Shown: one piece after another, positions 18,727 to 27,705 of the stretch
Layout: each line of letters opens with the position of its first letter
Position numbering within the stretch: position 1 is the first letter of the stretch
Assembly (NCBI GenBank): GCA_907163375.1
Contig: CAJQUW010007778.1
Location: 30,001 to 94,000, forward strand
Origin: Prostheceraeus crozeri
Lineage: Eukaryota; Platyhelminthes; Polycladida; Euryleptidae
Length of the DNA: 64,000 nucleotides
Direction of reading: 5' to 3'
Position numbers and translations under genes: made by a program
Notes under the pieces: model-generated
Told to the model about the DNA's origin: nothing
Seen by the model: only the letters and a program-made list of their open reading frames with translations
Database searches by the model: none

Positions 18727-20469
18727 ATGTCAAAGAAATTCAAGACAATTGAAAGCAATGTTACCGGCAGAGTTCGCTGGTTTAACGCCAGTGGAGGATT
18801 TGGGCAAATTCATTTTGCCCAGTATGGAGATGTTCATGTTGACCATTCTCGCATATTGAGTCCTGTTAATCCAAATGGTAACAATTTCCTATCACCGTCG
18901 CAATCCGTTACTAGTGATATCTTGTGTGGTCCTAAAGGTCTGCTCGCTGACAACGTTGTGGCTCTAGAACTGTCGGAAAATGAAGATGGTCAGTCGTCGA
19001 ATTTAACAACTATTGAGTTGGATCTTCGAGGTGAAGTTACCGAATTCGATCGTAAAAGCGGTGAAGGATGTCTGCATGTCAGGCAATATGGAAAACTGAC
19101 TTGTCATCGCAACAACATCGTCGCATCAAGGAGGGAAAAGTATCTCCAACGCGGTCAGATTGTTAAATGTGACATTAGTCGTGACACGAATGGTGTACTT
19201 CTGGCAACTAACATCCACAATATTTGTGAGGCTCCGTCGAATGAGTCGGCAAACTTAAAACGAAACGTCGAACACTCAGCAGAAGATCGCAGAGCTCCTC
19301 ACGTGAAGCCAAATCCTGAGGGAATTTTCGCTGAAAATCAACGTGGTGAAGTAACCTTTTATGATAAAGACAAGGGATTTGGGTTTTTGCGGGTACAAGG
19401 CATCGGATCAGCATATGTCAATCGAAATGAATTGTTAAACGTTGATTGCCTTCAACCTAAGCAAATTGTGAAATGCGACTTAGAACATGGCCCAAAATCT
19501 AATGTCGCTAAGAATGTCAGAATCATGTCTTCATCAGAAAGGGAAGTGAGAGATAATTCTAAACCTATGCAAGTTAATAAAGCAAAACCTAGAAATGATT
19601 CGACTCCATCAAACGTTCAACAAAATACATTGCCTCCCCGAATGCAACAAATAACAAAAGGCGCTACTCAAAGAAACCCAGTACCGCATCTACTCAACCA
19701 ACCTGTCGATAATCGACTTTGTAAGCAAATAGAAACACTGTATATTGGACAGAACCCGGTGTCAAATGCAATCGGCACGATGCCTCAATTGATGAATATA
19801 CCTGGATTACAATTTGGTCAGGATCCTCCCGCAAACTATGGAATCCAAGTGCTTAGTATGACAAAGACACAATTAGTTGAGAAAAAGAAAATTGAAACCG
19901 GAAGAAATGTTCAAGAACAAAAAGAATGTAGCATAAAGCAACTCCCAAAGGAGACAAAACAGATAGCTAAACCGTCAAAGCAAGATGTCAAGAAAGGGAA
20001 GAAGAAACAACTGAAAACTTCCCCAGAAAGTGAAGACAATGAAGAAACTGATAATGCGTCGGCACGTCAACCAAGCGATATTAACCCATCTGCACAATCA
20101 TCCTTAGAAAAACAGGGCATCAAAAATAGAAAGAAGAAACAACTGAAAACGTCCCCAGAAAGTGAAGACAATGAAGAAACTGATAATGCGTCGGCACGTC
20201 AACCAAGCGATATTAACCCATCTGCACAATCATCCTTAGAAAAGCAAGATGTGGACAAAAAGGTAAATGATTCGGCGGGAAACAAGCTTATTTGTCAGAT
20301 CTGTAAGGATTGTTTAGTTGATCCAGTTACTGTTCCCTGTGAACACCTCTTCTGTCGTGAATGCATCAGTGAATGGATCTCCGTTCATCCTTCGTGCCCT
20401 GTCGATGGACAGGCCATAAGCAGAAAGTCAGTGAAGACGGCTCCTTCCATCATTCTCAAACTGGTGTAG
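18727..20469 (+). CDS. Three cold-shock-like domains fused to a C-terminal C3HC3D RING finger, 580 aa
   Basis: The start is the ATG at 18727, with A at -3; a stop codon lies in frame just upstream (18703-18705), so the frame is complete. Cold-shock-like domains begin near residues 14 (GRVRWFNASGGFGQIHF), 101 (GEVTEFDRKSGEGCLHV) and 206 (GEVTFYDKDKGFGFLRV); the first and third keep the aromatic RNP-like residues, the second is degenerate. A long polar linker holds a 44-codon tandem duplication. The RING uses C523, C526, C538, H540, C543, C546, C557 and D560 (ending CPVD), the C3HC3D form seen in TRAF and RNF41-type E3 ligases. The expected role is RNA- or single-stranded-DNA-directed ubiquitin ligation. 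The gene is intronless and lies among repeats; I know no family with this exact architecture. Confidence 0.85.
   Translation: MSKKFKTIESNVTGRVRWFNASGGFGQIHFAQYGDVHVDHSRILSPVNPNGNNFLSPSQSVTSDILCGPKGLLADNVVALELSENEDGQSSNLTTIELDLRGEVTEFDRKSGEGCLHVRQYGKLTCHRNNIVASRREKYLQRGQIVKCDISRDTNGVLLATNIHNICEAPSNESANLKRNVEHSAEDRRAPHVKPNPEGIFAENQRGEVTFYDKDKGFGFLRVQGIGSAYVNRNELLNVDCLQPKQIVKCDLEHGPKSNVAKNVRIMSSSEREVRDNSKPMQVNKAKPRNDSTPSNVQQNTLPPRMQQITKGATQRNPVPHLLNQPVDNRLCKQIETLYIGQNPVSNAIGTMPQLMNIPGLQFGQDPPANYGIQVLSMTKTQLVEKKKIETGRNVQEQKECSIKQLPKETKQIAKPSKQDVKKGKKKQLKTSPESEDNEETDNASARQPSDINPSAQSSLEKQGIKNRKKKQLKTSPESEDNEETDNASARQPSDINPSAQSSLEKQDVDKKVNDSAGNKLICQICKDCLVDPVTVPCEHLFCRECISEWISVHPSCPVDGQAISRKSVKTAPSIILKLV
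20001..20264 (+). repeat. Recent in-frame 132-bp tandem duplication inside the gene
   Basis: Units begin at 20001 and 20133 (GAAGAAACAACTGAAAAC). They are almost identical in DNA for about 117 bases, including third codon positions, giving the repeated peptide KKQLKTSPESEDNEETDNAS. The low divergence points to a recent event that kept the frame. Confidence 0.85.
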
Positions 20470-21640
20470 TACACGCTTAAAATCCGCAATAGATCTTCTT
20501 TAGACAGATATGAAAATGGGGGGAGACAACCTATAAGTACCATTGTCAGTACATAAAATTAATGTTTCCATGCACTAGTTTAACCTCGATTTTGGATAAT
20601 ATTTCGCTGTCATTATGGGATTACAAAAGTAAAAATTTAAATGCAATTTATCATAATTTTTCACTTATCATTTCATGGCGTGCGTATTCGACTTGTCTTA
20701 ACAAATCGGAATAATCTCGATTCCCTTCGAAATTCGAAGCTTTAAGAGTACAAATTGAAATCATAGATAAAAAATATTTTACTTGTTGATTGGATTTTAA
20801 TTTTCTTTTCGCAGTCTCATAATGACGCTGATCAAAATGTTTTTTTCGAAAGGTAATCGCGGCATGTCATTTTTATTCGTGAAGTAATCTCTTAAATTTG
20901 TTGATTTGTGTAACATTTTCAGTGAAGAAATTTTCTCATTCATGTTTTACGCTTTTCTCTTTTTACTTTTTAATGGTGTTCATTGAAAGTAGGCCAATAC
21001 AACTACAGCCTTTAAAAAGGTTAAACTTAACTTACAGTTTCAGGCAAATGTTATATAGAACTCAATAATTCTACATCAAGAGTTGTCAAAAAGTACAGCA
21101 AACTTGAAAGAATGGTGATGAGATGTGCTTTAGTAACATATATATTCGAAACTAGCGTATAGGCCCAAATGCTTGACTAAAATAATTTCAAGATTTCCTT
21201 TTTGAATAGAAAAAAGCCTACGAATGCGATCAATTACTATTCTTTGGAATCAACACCGTTTCAAAAATAATTGCACAAAAAAGTCAACCCATTTTCAAAT
21301 GTCATTTTCGTGTTGAAGTCCTGGTTCAATTTTGATAAATGATGTGCCATCTGAGACCTATGTTCCATAGATAATTTTTGCATATATTTCACTTTCATAT
21401 GCGGTCAGTAGGACCCACGAAAAAAACGTTTTCTTTGATGCAGGATTTCAACATGAAGACGACTTAATATTTTATGAAAGTTGACAAACCGCATGAGCCA
21501 TCATTCAGCTTCATCAAGGTTTTAGGATTCGCTGAATGTACAAAAAGATGCAATACAAATGTTTTACCGAAAAATGTTGCTCAAAAAGTGTGACATGATT
21601 TTTCTATAATGAAGATACTCAAATTCAATAAACTTAAAAT
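20470..21640. other. 3' flank of the cold-shock/RING gene, non-coding
   Basis: No canonical AATAAA signal is obvious in the first 150 bases after the stop, and no poly(A) tract or flanking direct repeat marks the gene as a retrocopy. I see nothing else to annotate. Confidence 0.35.
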
Positions 21641-21652
21641 CACTGAAAACTA

Positions 21653-21896
21653 CACTGTAAACTCTACATCGTTGAAAACAGCTAAAATAACCGCTAAACT
21701 TCACAGAAAATATCCTCAAATGTATGTTGGAGTGATGACGTCACAACATGAGTGATGACGAACAGTAAAAATCCGTTCATATCAGATAAAACAGCGTTTG
21801 TTTTTACGGATATTTACAGTTCTGTTTACAGCCTGTAAAAAAACCGTGAAACTAATTTTTGCTGTTAATTTTAACGGATATTTGCAGTTTACAGTG
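21653..21896. mobile_element. 244-bp MITE with CACTGTAAACT ends and TA flanks
   Basis: The ends CACTGTAAACT and AGTTTACAGTG are perfect inverted repeats flanked by TA on both sides (21651-21652, 21897-21898). Internal ACGGATATTTGCAG and ACGGATATTTACAG segments add subterminal symmetry. The form suits a Tc1/mariner-type MITE. Confidence 0.7.
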
Positions 21897-22204
21897 TATT
21901 TAATGCTTTCAATAGGCAGAGCAGTTAGGTTTATGTCTGGTCAGTTGTGGTCAGCAGACTGAGGACCTACAAGTACGGACTTTTGGTTAATTCATTCACC
22001 GTTAATTGCCTACAGACGAACCTTCACAATACAAAAAAGTAAGATTATAACCGTAATTGAATATCAGACTCGTGTAAAACATTCAGATGATGTAATTTTT
22101 TTCGAATTCCGACAACACTTGTTTGTACAATTTTGCTCAATTTACACTGTCTAATTCTACACTACTTTCGCGTTAACGATGCTTTTAGCGGTCAACCGTA
22201 GGCA

Positions 22205-22270
22205 TTCAAATCCCGAGATTAAGGTCTAATCCCAGGATTGGAGGATCAAAATCCCGGGATCGATGAATGC
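22205..22270. repeat. ATCCCGGGAT-rich relic
   Basis: The block carries AAATCCCGAGATT, AATCCCAGGATT and AAATCCCGGGATCG in 66 bases, and its outer parts (GCATTCA ... TGAATGC) are inverted copies of each other. It belongs to the same end family as the hAT-like element at 17223-18141, but no target duplication can be assigned. Confidence 0.4.
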
Positions 22271-22836
22271 ACAGTATAGCTGTATTTAGTCTGAAGTAAG
22301 ACAAATTGGCAAAGATTAAACCAGAAATCCATACGCAATAGAAATAGGCTCTTCACACTTCAATATGGTTAAGAGTACGATTTCAACAATACATTGATGT
22401 GGTCTTTTGAATAAAGGTCGAGACTTAAATTTCAGCTTGTGACTTGCCGAAGCTAACAGTATTTGAAAGCATGACCAATTTGAAGATGAGCATTGGCGAA
22501 GTCCTTCACAATACCGGTATTAGGAATCGGGCTAATATCTACGATCGAGCGAGCTATCTTTAGGAGGCAAATTGTTCACTAAACCACAGTTTTTGCTTAT
22601 ACATCATTAGCCTCTGATTAACTCAATCCCGGGATAAAACTCAATCTGGAAGAATTATTCTCATTGTTATTCATAGCATTAGCCTATATACACGTAGCAA
22701 TTGCGGCAAAAAAGCATAGTAAAGATTCTTCAATCGTGAAATCCCGAGCTTGTGATTTTGGAATCTCAATGTGCTGTGCAATGCATTGAGGAAATAGTTG
22801 CGATTCTGATTATCTTGCATTTTTACTTGAAGCTAC

Positions 22837-23866
22837 ATCCCTGTGGGAACGAATCTTGCGAAAAACTGGCGAATGTCAGCTGCAGAATATCATGCTAAAG
22901 TTCAGTCATATTTGCGGGATATTCGCTGGCGAAGTTCGCCGGCGACAATTCGCGCTCTATATGTCACCTTTTACTTTTGACTTTCTCTCTTGTTTTCTTT
23001 AGTAATCCGCCTCTACAGTCGAGGCTCTATTCTCTCCCTCACCTCCTCACTATCCCTCACATATGGCTAATCTATCTAAGATGTAAGTGCAGACTATCAT
23101 TCTTGATAATGATAAGAATATAGAGAATCCGCATATATCAGTTTTCATAACATCTCTTGACATTCAATAATTTACAACAATGACAAATATTTGAACAATA
23201 TCCTAGTATTTACTGCGACATTTATGGAAGACAAATACTTTTTTAGTTTAAGCCTTCGTGAATTAAAAAAAGATCCCTTTATCAGATCAGACTGAGTATA
23301 CAACATATTTTCATGTGAAGGTAATATACGAACATTACTACTTACCACTAATTAGTTGCTACAATATCCACGATTTCGCCGGTTGGCGAAAAATCAGCTC
23401 GCATTAGTAAACAAATATCTACCAGCTAATTATATCAACTTTTTCGCCACCTGTCGCTTTTTTAATTTACACATGTTTTTGGATAAATGATGACCATTTT
23501 CACATGCGGAGATATTTTTTACACGAAAATGAACCTTTAAAAATAAAAAATTTTCCCACCAAATCGCGCTAACCTCGCCTAGATATCTTTGATATTACAA
23601 GATGCGTTCCCACGGTAAAATCCACAGCTCGCATTAGTAAACCAAATATCTAAACCAGCTAATATACCAAAACTTTTTTTCGCCCACCTGTCGTTTTTTA
23701 ATTTTACACAATGTTTTTGGATAAAAGATGACCATTTTTCACAATGCGGGAGATAGATTTTATACACGAAAAATGAAACCTTTAAAAAAAAAAAACAAAT
23801 TATCCACCAAATCGCTACCTCGCCAGATAATCTGTTGATATTAGCAAGATGCGTTCCCACAGGGAT
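22837..23866. mobile_element. 1.03-kb non-autonomous DNA transposon with ATCCCTGTGGGAACG ends
   Basis: The terminal inverted repeats ATCCCTGTGGGAACG[A/C]ATCTTGC match at 22 of 23 positions. The interior is rich in GGCGAA / TTCGCC palindromes (near 22925-22955 and 23375). Two tandem copies of a 230-base segment (23395-23615 and 23625-23862) lie at the right end, so the right terminus is itself duplicated. There is no coding capacity. The AT at each tip could be the target site. Confidence 0.65.
23395..23862. repeat. Tandem duplication of about 230 bp inside the transposon
   Basis: Both copies start CAGCTCGCATTAG and end near GATGCGTTCCCAC. They differ mainly by single-base length changes in homopolymers, a pattern that suggests slippage or uneven sequence quality rather than selection. 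Confidence 0.8.
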
Positions 23867-23927
23867 CTGGCATGTTTAGACTAATATTTTGTCAATCTCG
23901 GTCCCGGGTCAGAGCTTGCAATCCCGA

Positions 23928-23956
23928 ATCCCGGGATCAAGAAAAGTCGGGATTTT
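23928..23956 (-). repeat. Partner of the 29-bp inverted repeat at 17233-17261
   Basis: On the minus strand the sequence begins AAAATCCCGACTTTT and ends TGATCCCGGGAT. It matches 17233-17261 at 27 of 29 positions in opposite orientation. The two lie 6.7 kb apart and enclose the cold-shock/RING gene. Confidence 0.6.
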
Positions 23957-24650
23957 GTAGGCAGATTCTGACCCCGAGTCTTCACTCAAGCAATCCCGAA
24001 GGCCGAATCTAAGGAAATTGCAGATTGAAAGTGCAAAAATCAGGAAATCGAAACTGTTCCCAGTCACTCTCAACGTTGCCGTTATCAATTTGTGCTTAAA
24101 GCGGAATAAACTTTAAGTCGACTTGTCAATTGCGATGTTGTCAGTGAACCGACTTTTGGCAATTCTGATTATCTGCTATTCCCGCATCCCGTTATCCCAT
24201 GTTATTAACGTACACATGTGTTTTGTCATAGCATATTTACTATTCTGCTCAATCTCAACCCTGTAGGCTACATATGATTAGAAAACACGAATGGCCTAAG
24301 CATATAGGCCTAATCATACATGCAAGTATATTGATATAACTGTCATACATAGGCTGCAATATTGAATTAGTAATTCAAACAAAAAGATCGAAAAGTATTG
24401 AAAAATCGATTCGGTTTCCATTAGCAAAGCTGTAAAATATCTGTAAATTACTACGAAAATATCAGCTAGATTAATAAATTAATCCTGGTAGTTCGGGATT
24501 TGCACAAACCGACGGAAGCTTCTAAATACGGCATAACAATAAGCTTTGAATACAAAGCATGTATGTATGTTCTTTTTCTTATTATCACGCTTAAAAATGT
24601 AGACAAATAAAGATGATTACATGATATGAAGCTTGAAATTATAGAGCTGA

Positions 24651-25822
24651 ACATAAAAAAGAAGCACCTAAATTTCTCTGAAATTCAATCGATTCTCATG
24701 TCTTCCAGTCGTGTCGCACATCAACATATACCATACATCATCCGGGATCTCGCATTCTCAGCTTTAAAATGAGCCATGATAGACTTGCATCAGTTATTGC
24801 ATTTGTTGAGGAGTGCTCAAAATATGGAAAATCACTCAAATTACAAATTACAATTTTTCAATGAAAAAGCATTTGAGTGTAATGATTATTCAGGCACAGG
24901 GAGAACCAGCATTTTCTGAGCTCTCATTTGATATACCGGTTATCAAAAGTAAACTAAATAAAATTAGTGATATCGTGAAGATATCAAAAAATCATTACTC
25001 TTTAATTGGCTAAAAATGTTGTGAGAAAAAAATTGAGAACTCACACTTTTTCATCAAAAGTGTTTATGTTTGGCATATTCAGAATCCTTGCGATGTAAGG
25101 AGTGCGAATATGTAAATTTCATTGTGATAAGTTCAATAGTTCTTTTTCATACTTCTTCAACATTTTTTGTCATTACCGCTAAAGTAGGCTATACACAAAC
25201 ATATAAGGCAAACAATCTGCAGTCACTGTGAGAGAACAAAGACATGCCTTCGCTAAATATTTTGTTTTGAACCATAGTTCACCTTATACATGTTGCATTA
25301 CACACATACATGTTGTTTGTATACTTGAACGGTAATGAGAACATATGAATGGTTTGAACAAGAACTATTGAACATATCTGAATAAAACTTACATATTCAC
25401 ATTCTCTGCAGCGCAAGGATTCTGAAAATACCAAACATGAACACTTTCGATGAATTTTCTCACAACATTTTCAGCCAAAAGAGTAATGATTTTTTGATAA
25501 CTTCACGATGTAACAATTATTTTCCTAATCTACGGATTTTTATGACCGGTTCATCAAAGGAGAGCTCAGAAAATTCTCGTTCTCCCTGTGCCTGAATAAT
25601 TATCATACTCACAAGCTTTCTCATTTAAAAAATAGCAATCTGAGTAATTCATATTTTTAACAGTGTCTCAGCAAATGCAATAACGGATACAAGTATATCA
25701 TGGCTCCTTTTGAAGCTGAGAATGTAAGCTCTCCGATGATGTATGGCACGTTGATGTGCGACACGAGTGGAAGACATGGGAATCGATTGAATTTCTGCAA
25801 AATTTAGAGAGTCCATTTTTTA
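24651..25822. repeat. 1.17-kb foldback: two inverted arms of about 500 bp
   Basis: The left arm (about 24651-25195) and the right arm (about 25310-25822) are inverted copies. Matching landmarks are AATCGATTCTCATGTCTTCC against GGAAGACATGGGAATCGATT, GTCGCACATCAAC against GTTGATGTGCGAC, and TTCAATAGTTCTT against AAGAACTATTGAA near the centre. The loop is about 115 bases. The arms have diverged by perhaps 15-20 percent. No gene is present; it is a foldback element or an inverted duplication of unknown class. Confidence 0.85.
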
Positions 25823-25829
25823 TAGTCAC

Positions 25830-26990
25830 GCGCTAACAAATTTATAACTGTTATTTCTATTGTGTTAGAAAAATCTTGACAAAATCACGTAGAAAAAATA
25901 TAATGCACTGCATTATCTGCGCTGTCCATTAATTGTTTGCTACTTGCACAAAAATTTGTGGACAAACGCCAAAAGTATAAATGCTGTCTGAAACGAACTA
26001 ATTTTCCACTGAAATATATTGCTGACACCTATTCGAAGTTTCAAATGCCTATTCTGACGAAGTCAGTTTTGCTACAATGACCGAAAGGGGAACGTCTACA
26101 ATATTTACATTGAGGTTTTTGTAAAACAGTAGTGCAAAATTAGAATGTAAAAATTAAAAATAAATGTAAAACAGTAGCTATTTAGCCTGCGTAAAAATTC
26201 AATCTCTACATCAATGTCGGAAATTCCTATTAAAGGCCTATATAATATCATATTTCTTGAAGAAAATTTATGTGGGGAGAAATGGAACACAAATATTCTT
26301 CAGGAATCTTCATCTAAATCCACACGCTGCCTTAGAAACAAGTTATCAGTGTCAAAATTATCTATTGCCGAAGCCTTATCTATTTGGGCATAGAAGCAAA
26401 CATCCAATTATTATTTAGTTATGATTGATAACCGCTGCGGCTTAAGGCGCACTTCACAAAAGCAAAGCCTCAATGTTTTAATATTCTTCTGAAGGGGAAA
26501 ACAAAAAGCACGTGGCAAATTGCAACAACGTGTAGTGTGACTATCTTTAGAAAGAGCAAAATATCATAATTAAAGACAATAATCACAATTAACCTTATAA
26601 GATGTGAATGGGTCCACATTACTATTCAGCTTTAAGAAATGAAGCACTAATCTAGTGAATCATAAAATCATACCGATGGAATTTGAATTAAGAACTTGAA
26701 ATTTCATCCAAAATGAACAAGACCCCAACTTTCTATGAAGATTTGCATTAAAATACGGTCAATGAAATTTCCTTGATAATCAGCTTAATTTCAGCTTATA
26801 ATAATAATAAATTCCTTATTTACTGAGGATGACATTGGTAGCATGAGCTAATGGTCCTCATACCGAAATTAGAAGTTTGGAGGTTCAATAAAAAGCAATT
26901 ATAAAGTCAAAAGTTTTCAAAAAAGTTATCCAAGTAACGGCGCTTAAAACATGCAACAGAATACCTATAGGACACAAGATAGCTCCAGAC
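25830..26990. other. Non-coding, no recognised content
   Basis: This AT-rich stretch holds no supported gene, RNA or repeat. Confidence 0.4.
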
Positions 26991-26999
26991 CACGAACCA

Positions 27000-27345
27000 A
27001 AACTGTCATCCTCCTCAATTTTGTCTTCACTTAGGGAATCTGTAGCGTGACAGACCGATTAACCTTATCCTGTCTCTTTCCAGTAAAAAGTTGCTGAAGT
27101 TACAGTGGTGCATGGGAATTGAACGCTTTGTAGGCTATTATTAGGTGTTTGAATTTCATTCGATCATCTATTGACATAATTCGTAAGTCCTTGTATAGTT
27201 GTCTGGAGCTTTCTCGTCGAGGACGGTCAAGCATAACACGCAGAGCCAATTTCTGAAGCCTGTGAACGCACTGCAATGAGCAAGAGGAGCCCCACACGGA
27301 AAGACAAAAATCATAGCAAGACTGTTTGTAAGCCGTAAAGTCAAT
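27000..27345 (-). mobile_element. 3' fragment of a CR1/L2-like LINE
   Basis: Minus-strand translation gives the C-terminal signature of CR1-like LINE proteins: QCVHRLQKLALRVMLDRPR, then LYKDLRIMSIDDRMKFKHL and IIAYKAFNSHAPL, with NRSVTLQIP and VRGLELSCV following in the same strand after frame changes. The remainder of the element is absent. Confidence 0.65.
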
Positions 27346-27705
27346 TATGGTACTACCTGTTAGTAAATATTCACTCCCTTTGATATCTATCTAATAAATT
27401 GCTTACTACTTATATAGTGGGTCCACGTCACTAGCATATTAACACTTTTGTGGGATAAATTTCATAAATAAGAACTCCTATGGCCTAAATGCTTCGTCTG
27501 AAAACATCTCTATACGTACATCTGTAGACTTTTTATCTCGCTATCGCTGCAAAATGGAATTTACAATGTGAATACAATCCCTCATCTTTCGGCATGACAA
27601 TGAATTTATGAATTCAAATTAACATAGAGAAGCAGTTTTAGAATCAAACACAACATAGGCTATTGTCAAGTTGATTTAGTTCTGAAATTTGAGCTTTTGA
27701 CACAG

